This document shows positions 12,496-24,046 of a stretch of DNA of 64,000 nt, piece after piece. The notes under the pieces were generated by a model. That model made no database searches, was not told the origin of the DNA, and worked only from the letters and a program-made list of their open reading frames with translations. A program made the position numbers and the translations under genes. Positions within the stretch are counted from its first letter, which is position 1. Every line of letters begins with the position of its first letter. Source of the stretch: Carex sylvatica (taxonomy: Eukaryota > Streptophyta > Magnoliopsida > Poales > Cyperaceae); NCBI GenBank assembly GCA_964058845.1, contig CAXKVR010000273.1, positions 1-64,000 on the forward strand. Direction: 5' to 3'.

Positions 12496-13220
12496 CTATG
12501 TTTTTTTTTTTTAAATACTTAGCAGATACTGCTAAGTTGTACATCATGATTATACAACGTGTATATAAAAGATCCTTCTATTCCTATTGCCTGATACTAT
12601 TAACACCGCTCCAGCACCAGTGCAACCACATTCTGAACTCCTGCACCGCCCATTCTGCCAAGTTCACTTCAGTCACGCTGGTTCCTCTGAAGATTTTCCC
12701 TTTTCTACTCTTCCAAATGTGCCAACACATCCCAGCGAATTGCGTCGTCCATTCCTGTTTTGATACCCTTCCCATTCTTCTCACTGCTGCCCATGACTCT
12801 TCCCAAATCTCGTCTACTGATGATTGATGTATCATGATTGTGTATCCTAAAATCTGAGACACCTGATCCCATACCCTCATTGCATAGGGACAGTGAAATA
12901 ACAGATGCAAGAGCGTTTCAACATCGCACCGACTGCACATCACACAGCTAGTTTCGCACCGTATATTCCTTCTTTGTAGTCCATCACGTGTCAGGATCTT
13001 GTCTTTTAGGAACAAATATGCAAATATGTGAACTGTAGGTGGCATCTTACACTTACAAATATATTCATAACCCCATCTTATGATTACTTCTCCAACCATC
13101 ATTCTATAAACAGATTTTGCTGAATATACCCCCTGGCTGCTCCATCTCCACACTAGTCGATCTCTCGTGTTGTAGAACTGCACTTGCTCTTCTATAACCA
13201 CCTCGGGAGCAATAACATGC
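12496..13220 (-). mobile_element. LINE 3' remnant with reverse-transcriptase zinc-binding domain
   Basis: An open frame from 13201 to 12584 encodes 205 residues typical of the C-terminus of plant LINE ORF2 (zf-RVT domain). YSAKSVYRMM is followed by MPPTVHIFAYLFLKDKILT, then the zinc-binding block CVMCSRCDVETLLHLLFHC and a WHIWKSRKGKIF tail. The frame continues a few codons upstream (to about 13220) and then meets a stop, so the element is 5'-truncated and lacks the endonuclease and reverse-transcriptase core. On the minus strand the poly(A) tail lies at about 12511-12500. No stop falls inside the remaining domain, so the insertion may be fairly young. It is not a host gene. Confidence 0.88.
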
Positions 13221-13845
13221 TACTAGGAGTCTAGAAATATAGCTCTAGTTCTTAAAATTATGTGAAATTAAGTTTCTGAAGATGAGGAAGAGTTACAACA
13301 AAAACACAGCTTAAGCAATGGAGATTATCATCCCTTATGCTCCAACTTGTAGCAACCTACAATTTTTATAACTTAATCAGTGCTTTGGTTAAAATAAATG
13401 AAATTCATGTAACTAATTTAAGAAGGTAGAGTTTTTTTACATCATACTAATACGTTAAGATAGATAGCATGGCAAGTTGGTAACCAGATTTTGGTTGAGA
13501 CTGAATCAAATTAAGAACACAATTGATTTGTTAATTGACACAAAATTTAGAGAAAATTGTGTTGAGGACAAAATTAGGGCGCTGACTTAATGAGACCACT
13601 TGCATGTTCACTTACCTGTAGAAATTCAATAATACACTGAAATTCAGAAATATACCTATAGAAGCATTATGAAATATGAAATAACTCTTAGGTAGAAAAC
13701 CTAATTACCAAAGCCTGTTAACCCATATTATATCACAGAAAAACCTGATAGAGGTAGTCGGTAGAGAAAGACTCACAAAATTTCAGGGTTTGTATAATGA
13801 TTTTTTGTTAAATGAAATGTTTCCAATTTTGGCCCCTTATCTCTT
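13221..13845. other. Intergenic, no gene seen
   Basis: AT-rich DNA between two LINE 3' ends. No open frame or repeat of note was recognised. Confidence 0.45.
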
Positions 13846-13925
13846 TTTTTTTGAAATCCAAGTAGCAACTACCAGGTAGCTCCTTTTCTCATTACCTTCT
13901 TTATCTACAGCCCATACCAAGGTAA
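13846..13925 (-). mobile_element. Short LINE 3' tail
   Basis: On the minus strand the sequence reads GGTAGTTGCTACTTGGATTT followed by C and a run of A. This closely matches the 3' end of the LINE at 57.4-59.9 kb (GGTAGTCGCTACCTGGATTT, C, then A-run at 59873-59900). It is a severely 5'-truncated insertion of the same or a related family. Confidence 0.6.
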
Positions 13926-14087
13926 AGCCTAACATATTTAGGCACTAATTTTCAAACTTAAAAAAGGAAGTTATGAATTCATTTACTTGGTTTGAAATTA
14001 ATTAAATATTCTTCTAGTAGTATGACATAACATACCAGAAAATCTGGTCTAAGTCATAGTTGTATAACCAAAACACAGATCTTCAGG

Positions 14088-14287
14088 GAATTCATATCCT
14101 CTCAGGTACTGTGGAGGATCCCCCTCACTTCAGGGTTTGAGATTAAATCTCAACCGGTTTGGGATTCGGGCTACCACAGGGAGCAGTATTATTGGGCTTT
14201 GAGATTCGTGCCAAGTTAAAAGGAACGGTTAGGATCCATTAATTGTAAAATATTCTCTTTTCAGGTAATGGAGAGGATGTGAATTCA
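14088..14287. mobile_element. Mutator-type MITE, 200 bp, exact 9-bp target duplication
   Basis: The inverted ends GAATTCATATCCTCTC and GAGAGGATGTGAATTC are flanked by an exact 9-bp duplication ATCTTCAGG (14079-14087 and 14288-14296), as expected for Mutator-like elements. Related copies lie at 40377-40555 and about 59979-60142. There is no coding capacity. Confidence 0.85.
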
Positions 14288-14296
14288 ATCTTCAGG

Positions 14297-15015
14297 ACCG
14301 GCTCTCATATGCTGATCGCTATTATGTCAATCAAGCTGATCATTTAAATTCCTAATAACAAGGATCTGTCAATTAAAATCAAAATACAAATTTTAACGCA
14401 TAAACTAGAAAAAGAACAATGTCTGATGCTTGTTACGCCTCATAATTAGTGTATTTCTTGATTTCGTGAATAGTTGGCAAACTTTCCTCTTTCACTTTCA
14501 CGTGAGTGGGTTAATTGTTTTCATCTCTATGTTTGACGTAGATGGAAGTTTAAAATAAAATAAAATCAACATATATGTTTCTCTTTCTAAATTTTACGAA
14601 TCAAATTGTTTCTATTTTAACTTTTTGCATGTTTAAATACTAATTTTGTTCTAATAAAAATTTAGAATCCAATCTAAAGAAAATAAAAATTTTGAAGACT
14701 GATTTTGATTTAAACTCTGAAATTTTTTTCCGTACTCATACAGCTGGTTATAATGCCAGAAGTCAGTGCATCCTCTAGGTGGTTATTAAAGTAAGAATTC
14801 ATATGTATTTTTTATTTTTTTTTTGTTTAGATCCCTTTGATCAGAATTCAGATTTCGTACATTTCACTTCGGACTAAAATAGATGGATTCCGATCGAATA
14901 GTCTGGATCTAAACAGAACTATGTTACCTCAGAGAATAGGATAAGGATTCATTGAAGTGGAAGTACAATTAATGAGTCGCTCATTCGGTAATCGGATGGG
15001 ACATTATATTGTGGT
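14297..15015. other. Intergenic, no gene seen
   Basis: AT-rich DNA with homopolymer T tracts near 14805-14825. Nothing was recognised. Confidence 0.4.
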
Positions 15016-15391
15016 CAGAGTGGGAAAAATGGCACGCCGGAGCCGGTTCCATCACGGAACGGCACGGCTCCGGCACGGTACGGATGTCAGATACGTGCCG
15101 TGTTTCGCGTGTCCCGTGTCGTGACCATTCGTATGCCGTGATCAATTGTTAGCAAAGAAGACACGGCACAACACGGCACGACACGACACGGAAATTACCT
15201 TCGTCACGGCACGGCACGGCATGGAACACAGCACGACACGGCATGAAACACAGCACGGCACAGAACGGGAGGAGGTAGGAGACTAGGAGCACCGATTTGG
15301 TCACGGCATGACTTGATCACGGCACGCGAGTCATAGCACGACTTGATCACGGCAGGACTTGATCACGGCACGGCACGTTTTTTCCACACTT
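15016..15391. mobile_element. GC-rich hAT-type MITE, about 376 bp
   Basis: Starts CAGAGTGGGAAAAATGGCACG and ends GGCACGTTTTTTCCACACT, inverted to each other. The body is built of CACGGCACG-type words in both orientations. It belongs to the same family as 39467-40074, where the 8-bp target duplication is exact. Here the flanks (ATTGTGGT against TTGTAGTGGT) match only loosely. Confidence 0.8.
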
Positions 15392-16135
15392 TGTAGTGGT
15401 CGACTTTGTTGACTCGCCACACAATGTGGTCAAAGAACCTAAATCTTCTTATTTATTTATTTACCTTTTGAAAACGCCTGTACGCTGGTAACTGGTTGCA
15501 AGTAGATTAGACTTAAATGGAATTTCAATAACTCAAATGCAAATTTATTAGATCGCTATGTAGATTTTTGTTTCTTAAGATAGGAAGGTGAAGTTTTCAA
15601 ATTTTTATGAGGAGAATTTAAATATTATTATTTTTTGTGTTTTTATTATGCTATTAATTTCTTGAGTTAGATATTATTTATATTATTTTTTATGTAGTCT
15701 GTGCACACATAAAACATAATGGCCTTACAAATTTTTCTTTATTATCAAGAATTTGTAAAAATACACTGATGTGGACAATTTTTGGACGTTGATTTTTCAA
15801 CTTACTAATTTATATATAAACAAAATTGAAACATTTTTTTTTGTTAAAATGAAAACTCATACATTGTTCACCAGTACCAATAGACTGGTACCAAGCATCA
15901 AACCATATATAGTGTACCTAACAGTATTGAGCAATACCTAAAATCACAACTAAGAACAACATAACAACCTGATACAAACAACAAGCCATAAAAGCATAAC
16001 AACAGGATTTCAAAACAAAAGCATAACACTCCCAAAACACCTGAAATAGACAAAACATTGAAAATAAGCAGCATAACACCTAGAAATTAAGCAATTGCAA
16101 AAGTATGCATAGAGGAGATGAAGCTACTGTCAAAG
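15392..16135. other. Intergenic, no gene seen
   Basis: AT-rich sequence between a hAT MITE and a LINE relic. No supported feature. Confidence 0.4.
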
Positions 16136-18260
16136 TCAAGAGTCTTCATATGAACTATCATCACTACCACTGGAACTGATCCCTGCTCCAATCATACGGA
16201 TTGAAGCATATGTATCCACCATGAAAAATACCAGTGTAGACCCTATCATGCCCTTCAAATCACAAGAAAAAATTAAGTTCAATTGAGAAGTAAGATCTGA
16301 TTTTTGGTTCAAAGCCCAAAATCTAGCAACAACTAAGATTTTTGTCCCTAAAACATGCACATCCTATACCTGTCCCCAACTAAAAATTATTATATTTCTA
16401 TCAAACCATAAATTCCATAACACAGCCCCTCTACTAATTTCAACAATATTAGGTTCTTTTAGTGGAATACAATAAATTAACTCCCAAAGGTCATCTATAG
16501 AAATACCATCAAAACAAAAATTATTATACTGAGCTATCCATTGCCATAATATTGCTTGAGCAAATTGACAATTCACAAAAAGATGATCAACTGATTCTAG
16601 TGGAGAACAATATATACACTTAGTGTCTTCTGTCAGCCCCTCTTACTCAACCTATCCTTAGCTAGTACCTTTTTTTTGCCTTACCAACCATAAAATAAAA
16701 AAATAAAAAATTATCTTCAATGGGATTGTAGTCTTCCAAATGCTTTTAAATGAATTATCAGGAACACCTTCAAACTCTAAAAATTTATACAAAGAATTAA
16801 CAGTGAAATTTCTATGCGGTTCCACCTCCATAAAATTTGGTCTAAATTAGAGTCAACCTAACATTAGATAGACGAGTAACTAGAGCAGCCCATTTCATCA
16901 AATAGGGACATGTTAATTATCTAGACAATTGAATATTTAACCTATTATCATAAAAAGCAACAACTACGACAATACTCCTATCATAATCAATCTCAAACAG
17001 ATTAGAGAAATCAATACGTAATCATGAATCACCACACCATCTATCCAACCAAAATCTGACATTATCACTATTACGTAGTTGCCATCATGTAGTACTGATA
17101 TGTAGAGGATTGCTAACACTCGGGTGGGGCTGCCCGTGCCCGCTACCCGGGGTACCCATGTCCGAGCCCGGGTATAGGTCGGGTAAACGGGTACACGGGT
17201 AGGGGCATAAAACGGACAGGATACGTCTTTTCGGGAAAAAAAATCCGATCATACCCAGACCGATTTACTCGTGCCCGTGTGCCCGTGTACCCATACTCGT
17301 GCCCGTATACCCGTATACTTTTTCTTTTTTTAAATTCAAAATTCAAATCAAATTTCCCCCCAATTCTCTATATACAATTTTTTTTTTAATAAATATGTTC
17401 AATATATAAACAAATAAACATATATTTTATGTATATGTATATGTTCAATATGTAAAAAAATAAATATGTATATACATATATTATACATGTTTTAAAGTTT
17501 CTGATTTAATTATATTTTTGATTTATATTTTATTTAACCTATTAAAAATAAATGAACGTTTAGAAAATATATTACTAATTTAAAATGAATGTTTAGAAAA
17601 TATATTATTAATTTAAAATGTAAACTAAAAATTTCTAGATATAAATAAATTATGAAACTATATAATTAGAATGAGAATTTGAAAATAAAATAAAATGACT
17701 CGTGTAAAGAAATAAATAAATACATTTGTACTTAGCCGAATAAATATATAAATTTTTGCATGAATAATTTTTATATATAAGTTACAAATTTTATTTATTT
17801 ATATACACTATTTGATATTGAACTATTCTGATTTTAAAAGTCGAATTATAAACACGTAATAATATTCGTACAATACCGTAAAAAAATAGAAAAAAACAGA
17901 GAAAAAAAAAACCGGACCACCTTGCCCATCAAGAGTACAACGGGCACGGATATAAGACGGACAGAGCAAGGTTTTTAAAAAAAAAAATCCGTGATACCCG
18001 GCCTGTGATACCCGTATCCGACCTCTACCCATGCCCGATCCCAGATATACCCGGCCCGCCCGACCCCTACCCGAGAGCAACCCTCTACTGATATGTACAA
18101 TATATCTCAATTTTAATATATCATTCCACAATGTAGACTTTATACGTCTATCATCTGTATGAGTATGAGAGTATTTCTCAATAATAATATCTTTCTACAT
18201 ACATGTTACTCTATTATCATAAAACCCAAAGAGCCATTTAGCTACAAAATTGAAACATGT
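16136..18260 (-). pseudogene. Degenerate LINE ORF2 fragment, split by a hAT insertion
   Basis: Read on the minus strand, decayed LINE coding sequence runs from about 18258 to 16136. NFVAKWLFGFYDNRVT and STLWNDILKLRYIVHI come first, up to 18088. After the hAT element, HDGNYVIVIMSDFGWID continues at about 17090. Next come FTVNSLYKFLEFEG, TIPLKIIFYFFILWLV and QKKVLAKDRL (about 16640-16830), and the zinc-binding block CIYCSPLESVDHLFVNC (about 16560-16620). A tail with AVLWNLWFDRNIIIF ends the frame at 16364. Stops and shifts throughout show a long-dead copy. It is from a different LINE lineage than the 12.5-kb and 57-kb elements, judged by the divergent residues. Confidence 0.78.
17103..18087. 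mobile_element. hAT-type non-autonomous element, 985 bp, inside a LINE
   Basis: The ends TAGAGGATTGC and GCAACCCTCTA are inverted, with an exact 8-bp target duplication CTGATATG at 17095-17102 and 18088-18095. Both subterminal regions are dense in GCCCGTG/ACCCG words, while the middle is AT-rich and non-coding. Removing the element and one duplication restores a continuous LINE reading (KLRYIVHIS into HDGNYV), which independently supports the boundaries. Confidence 0.88.
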
Positions 18261-21200
18261 TAATTTTTAATGTGTACGTAGAGAGAATAATATTTATCAT
18301 ATCTAATAATTTTGTTTTTACATTTAAAATTTAAATTTTAAGTTACTAAAATTTTAAAATGGAGGTATTTGAACCCTCCTTAACTTTTATTTAATGTCTA
18401 TAAAAATCTTTCTTTTGAGTTTTAAACTTATGATCTTCTACACATATGAAAATTACTCTTTGCTACTAGATTAAATATTGATTCTTCTGTATACAGATTT
18501 ATTTTGAATTAAAATTTATCAATTGAAGTGGGGATTCGTATTTACTATTTTAGCATATTTTTAATCTGATTCAAGTCATATATCGAACATTTTAATTGAA
18601 ATTTTTGACTTAATAAAATATGTGAATAACGCGAATGAACATAATTACTTAATATTCTACAAATACAATTTGAGAATAATATTTTTTGTATAAGAAAGAG
18701 AATAATAATTTTAATTAAACTAATTTATATGATCAATTTAGTTTATTTTTTGAACATGATATATAGCTTTGACACGTAACATATTTAGTAAGTTATATAT
18801 AACTCATTAAATTCTTAACGAGTTTCAAATTTATTATTTGTTAGATTTAAATACAAATTCATAAATAAAGTGAATCTTTTCAAAATTCACATACGGGTCT
18901 AACAATTTATCCAATAAATTTTTGAAATCAATAATTAATTCTACTCATAAAATATAAATTTACATCGAATCAAATTATAAATATTCATCAACAACCCTAA
19001 TTATAAGCTTCTTACTAGTTTATTTATTTTTCCTTAATAAGAATACCTGCAGGCTTCGTACTTTCTTTAACGTTTACTGTCACAAGATTCATGGAGGCAT
19101 CCTACGGCACTACTACTGCTGCTATCAAGATTCCAACCTGATTCGATTCAAATTATTAAATGACATAAAATATATATATTTCACCCTCTAATTGGGGCAC
19201 TCCTTGAGGGGGCTAAAAGGCCACGTCTACTTATTAATCAGAAAAGAGAGGCGTGCCAGTTTGCGTATTACCGGAAATATCAGTGCTTTGTGCTACAGCC
19301 AAGATCCAGATTTATAATATGTTTACGAGACTATATACATCCAATTCACCTATGTTCGGTATGATCAGTTTTTAGTACGTTCTAGAATTAAAAAAATATA
19401 TCTTAAATTATGAAAATGGCAAACTGATACAATGTTAGCTGTTTCGCACTTTCGCTGCCAACCAATATACCGGGTTGATACATGCGAGAGCGGTAAACGG
19501 TAAACCACTCCTGAATATTCTGACGCGTGTCGATCTTTTGTTACTTGTTAAAAACCCGCTTAATTGGAAATTCGGATCCCAAGGTACCTGACTGACTGAG
19601 AAAAATTAGATCTGGACCGTTCTTTATATATACACTCTTCAGAATATCATGATTTTAATACTTATTAATCAGAAAATTTTCAAGTTAGCTGTTTTTTCTT
19701 CTAAACTCAGTTATTTTATAATATCATTATTTCTTTATTTTAATCACAAAAACACATATTAATATTAATAAAATAAATAAAATGGCAGTTCTACTCTTCT
19801 TTTCAGAATACCTGTGCCGCACCCTTTAACTCTACTAGTACTCCTAAATCAGGAAGATTAATGGCTGCAATTATTATATCCCTATTGATTTCTGGATTGC
19901 TGGATTAATTAACTCATGGATATACAATTTGATAGTTGATCCGTTCTACAATATCAACTGGTGTTGAAGGCATTAATTCATATGCAGACCTCTGGTCTAG
20001 GATCCTCTGGCACTGATGATACAGGCATTGATGAGAACCTAGAAAGTGACATGCTGAGTGCTGCTACTGCTGGTAAACTGAAGAGAACTCAAAGAGGCAA
20101 GAGTTGGGTGGCTGTGCATTTAGCCTGACAAAAGGGAAAAAGCTGATATAAATGGTTGGCTGTGATTTTAGTGTTCAAACTTTGTTTTCTTTTAATTTGT
20201 TAATGCAGTATGTTATAAAAGTGGTTGCTATAATCTGTTGTTGGTAGTTTTAACTTGGGCCATTTCTTGTTATGGGTTTGGAATAGTCATTATCGATAAT
20301 GATTGTTTTCTCATTACTGAGGCCGGAGCACCTCTCCTCTTTCTCAGCCTTTCAGGCTCAGGAAAGGAGAAATTTTACAAATTACCTTTCTTCTAAAATC
20401 CATCAAACAAAATACTCCTCTAAAATATTAACAAAATGTTCTTGTGGACTTCAACATTCTCTTTCCTCCGGGGACGGATCCAGAATTTTTATCAGGGTAG
20501 AACACTAATCGGATTCAAATAACTAATCGGGTTCAAATTCATTAACTTATCGGGTACACAATTACAACTCTATCCCTATACCTATGTGTATTATAAAATC
20601 TGTTATAATCATAAAATCGAGTGACACGATATTGAAATATATTTAGTAAGCTAATTAAAAATTCGTTTGACACAATTCAAAGTGGGACTGTTCTTAGCCA
20701 ATTAGCAAATTGAAGTCAAAGTTTAGATAAAAATTTAACCGTAATATAAGTGTTGAATAATAAAAGGCACAAAAAATTTGGCCAATCCATTTCTTAGAAT
20801 TGTAATAATAGATTTTACTGTCAAATCTTTCTTGTTCTCATATTCTCTTTCATTTTATTTACGAAATAGAGTATCGCATATCCGAAAAAAAATGAAATAT
20901 ACGTAATTAATCAAAACTCAGAAGAAATCGGTTCAAGAATCGGACTAACTCTAGCCAGGGGTAGGCACATTGAACAATTAGTACTGGATCGAATTAAAAA
21001 ATTCAAATTCAGAAGTAGACACTTACCTACTCCAATTTCAACATAGATCCGCCAATACTTCCCTCCCTCCCCCTTTTTCATTCCTCTCATTTACTCTACT
21101 CTTCTTCTTTCTCCTCCCAGCTCCAACATTCAGCAACTAAAAAAAAAAAAAAATTACTGCAATTCTTTTTGGTATTCTTGTGATCCTGTCAGTAAAGGGA

Positions 21201-21283
21201 GAGATAATCTTCCATATTTTCACGAGGACAAACGGCATATGGATCTATGTACCCTACTCAGCCTTTTCGGATAGTAATTTTGT
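18261..21283. other. Long intergenic stretch; possible exon-like fragment near 20.0 kb
   Basis: Mostly AT-rich DNA without genes. At 19981-20128 an open stretch (MQTSGLGSSGTDDTGIDEN onward to KSWVAVHLA) has coding-like composition and is followed by sequence resembling a plant 3' UTR. I recognise no family and see no partner exon, so it could be a truncated gene end or chance. Confidence 0.35.
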
Positions 21284-21291
21284 ATATGGCA

Positions 21292-21773
21292 TAGGGTGTA
21301 AACGGTCGGATACGGATCGGATAGTGGTTTTACCGTATCCGTATCCGTTATAATTTTTCGGATACGAATCGGATATTAAATGTTACGGATACGGATTGGA
21401 TATCGGACGGATACGGATATTTTTCATAATTAGCTTGTTAGTTACAAAACATTTATCATATTATTAAAATATTAGTCACTAATTATGTCATAGTGTTATA
21501 TTGTTCATCAAAATATATATCTATATGCAATTTAATAAATTATTCGTACAATATGCAATTTAATAAATCAATTTAAGAACATATATCACATTGTTGTGGT
21601 TTAAAGTGTAAGCAGTCGGATACGGATAGTAAAATGTCTTACCGTAATCGCATCCGTTATAATTTTTCGGATACGGATAGTCTTGGATACGGATACGGAT
21701 CGAATAATTTAAGTACTTTTCTGAATTCGGATTCGGATGAAATCAAATATTATCCGATCCGTTTACACCCCTA
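21292..21773. mobile_element. hAT-type MITE, 482 bp
   Basis: Starts TAGGGTGTAAACGGTCGG and ends CCGATCCGTTTACACCCCTA, with an exact 8-bp target duplication ATATGGCA (21284-21291 and 21774-21781). Both ends are packed with GGATACGGAT words. An internal repetition of the left end occurs near 21603-21680. Non-coding. Confidence 0.9.
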
Positions 21774-21839
21774 ATATGGCAGCAAAAAAAAAATTACAAT
21801 GCAACCCAATTACCCAAATCCAAATTATATATAAACAAT

Positions 21840-22845
21840 AAAAAAATGGATAGAACTACTTGATCTTATCAGTCATATCTCCTACACACACTCCATAGAT
21901 AAATTGAGTTGGAGATGGGAGGCTTCGGAAAAATTTACAGTCAAGTCCCTGTATAAACTAATAAACTTTCGAGGGCTCAAACCACAAAATGCTATGTTGT
22001 GGTGGACCATCCCTATCCCTCTTAAAATTCGGGTCTTCATGTGACTCACGGCCAAAAACAGAATTTTAACTAAAAAAAATCTCAGAAAGAGAGGTTGAAA
22101 AGGTGATTCAACATGTCAGTTTTGTCATTTACCTGAAACAGTCATCATCTGTTTGTTCAATATCGATTTACTAAGGTAATATGATTTTGGATGGGTTCAT
22201 GTCAAGGCATTAGTCAAATTTGAAATTCTTTTTCTGATATTCTTAATTTTGCTAACCAACTACCTTCTTCCCATAGGTCCTCTATGCTTTTAGTGTAGCG
22301 CTCTCTGCTGGACTATATGGAAATATAGAAATGAATTGTGTTTCAACTCAGGTACAGCTGAAACTCCTAAGCAAATTATCTTTCTAATAATATCCCTTGT
22401 TCATTACTGGACAGGTACAGTCAAAGAACAGGTGAAGATTTGTACTACTCTCTGGCTGCCATCAGTGCTTGATGAAATACCCTTGGCAAGTTGGCATCCA
22501 GATGATGAAGATACACATATGGAGATAGAGGCGTATGCAGGGAGGATGCAACAAGAACCATGAAGACTGCTACTCAACTACTCAATCAATGGCTGGACGT
22601 CGTTTCTGATGAAGTTACTACTCACCTCAGCCCCCTAAGTGTGGCTTAGATCATCTTACTGTACTTTCCCTTTCTCAAATAATTGGATGGCTATGTACTT
22701 CTGTTTTTGTTGTTGAGATTATCTTTGGATTTTCTTTAAGTGGTGGTGGCATATGCTTGTTGAATGTTTAGCTCAACCGTGGTGTAAATTAACTCTGTTT
22801 CAATGAAACGGGCTTCGGTCTTTTAATCAAAAAAAAAAAAACAAT
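21840..22845 (+). mobile_element. LINE 3' remnant (reverse-transcriptase zinc-binding region)
   Basis: Plus-strand decayed coding sequence begins with KLSWRWEASEKFTVKSLYKL (about 21903-21962), then LWWTIPIPLKIRVFM, LTAKNRILTKKNLRKRG and CQFCHLPETV, the usual order of the LINE zf-RVT domain, with stops between them. A last open stretch (LLWTIWKYRNELCFNSGT to the stop at 22561-22563) is the ORF2 tail. A 3' UTR follows and ends in a poly(A) run at about 22830. The element is 5'-truncated. Its tail lacks the GGTAGTYGCTACC word of the 57-kb LINE, so it is a separate family. Confidence 0.8.
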
Positions 22846-23083
22846 AAAAAAAGTTTCAAATTATTATATCTAACATAATGAAATTATTGAAAAAAAAAAG
22901 ATGAAAATACAACATATATTTTCATAAAAGAGAAATTTTTTGTATGCATGCATGATATCAATGGTTGTCAGATAGCAATAAATTAAAATATTCTGAAATT
23001 TCTGATAAGAGGAATTTCTAGATTTTATTGATTATTTGTTCTTAAATTACAAGGTACAAAGCTAAGCTACTTATATAAATTTA
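22846..23083. other. Intergenic, no gene seen
   Basis: AT-rich spacer between a LINE tail and a Tourist-like element. No feature was recognised. Confidence 0.4.
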
Positions 23084-23858
23084 GGTCATGTTTGGTTGTG
23101 GACTAAACAGTGGAATGAGGGCTTTAGGCCACACTTATTCCACCAAACGTGATTTAATTGAGCCGGACTAAGATGGAATAAGTCAATCTTTAGGCCGGAT
23201 TAAATTGGTCTAAACTAAACCACCTCTCTAGGTGGTTTAATTTTAATTAAATATGAGGCCTAACTTTTCATTATTTTTACTATTTTTAATCACTTTTTAA
23301 GAAATATAAAATAAGCAAAAAAAATTCATTTACATATAAGGAAACTTATAACTTTATCAATTATAGAATCAATATTTTTTTAAATGGCACAACTTTCTAA
23401 ATCAAAAAATATGCAATCTGAAAAATAATTAAATAAAATATTTTTTAAATTGTACTACAAAATAATAAATTTTTTGTTCATCAACCTAACACATTTTTGA
23501 CAAATAAATTAGTACACATATAACTTAAATTAAATAAGATTCATTAAATACAATGTGCTTCTCTAAGATGTAGAATTAATTTATACATAACTCATTTTCT
23601 TGTACAATTTCTTTCAATCAAAATGAAAAGAAAAAAAAATACAAATAATAGTTTTATTATTGTTATTACAAATTTTGTATGACAAAATAATTTGTAATAT
23701 CAAATCATGCCTTAAGCCATCAAATTTTTATCAAACAAGGAATAATTTAAGTTAAGATATAACTTTAGATATCAACTAAACATGAATAATTTAGATCGAC
23801 CTAAGTTGGAATAACCAAGTTAGACCTTATTAACTTTAGTCCACAATCAAACATGACC
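23084..23858. mobile_element. Tourist-like (PIF/Harbinger) MITE, 775 bp
   Basis: The ends GGTCATGTTTGGTTGTGGA and TCCACAATCAAACATGACC are inverted repeats, flanked by the 3-bp duplication TTA (23081-23083 and 23859-23861). A GTTTGGTT word in the terminal repeat and a TTA/TAA target are typical of plant Tourist elements. The interior is AT-rich with no transposase. Confidence 0.85.
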
Positions 23859-23871
23859 TTAGGCAATTAGC

Positions 23872-24046
23872 TGTTGGAACAAATAAAGAAATCAGAATCA
23901 GAATTAATTAGGGACAGATTATACAGCTGGTCTTGCTAAAGAAGAGAAGCAAATATCGCCCGAGAAGGTGAGTGCATATTTGAATATAATTCCTTGATCC
24001 AATAATTAATATATCTCCAAGATGTATATATTAATTATTTTCAACA
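23872..24046 (-). mobile_element. LTR of the Ty1/copia element (175 bp)
   Basis: On the minus strand the LTR starts TGTTGAAAATAATT just after a purine-rich tract (GTGAGGGAG) and ends CCAACA, the TG...CA pattern of LTRs. It lies at the 3' end of the copia coding region. I see no matching second LTR in the window, since the 5' part of the element is lost beyond 26158. Confidence 0.6.

Noticed and set aside
19981..20128. Possible last exon of a host gene
   Set aside because: Composition looks coding, but there is no known domain, upstream exon or splice support; noted only within the intergenic entry.
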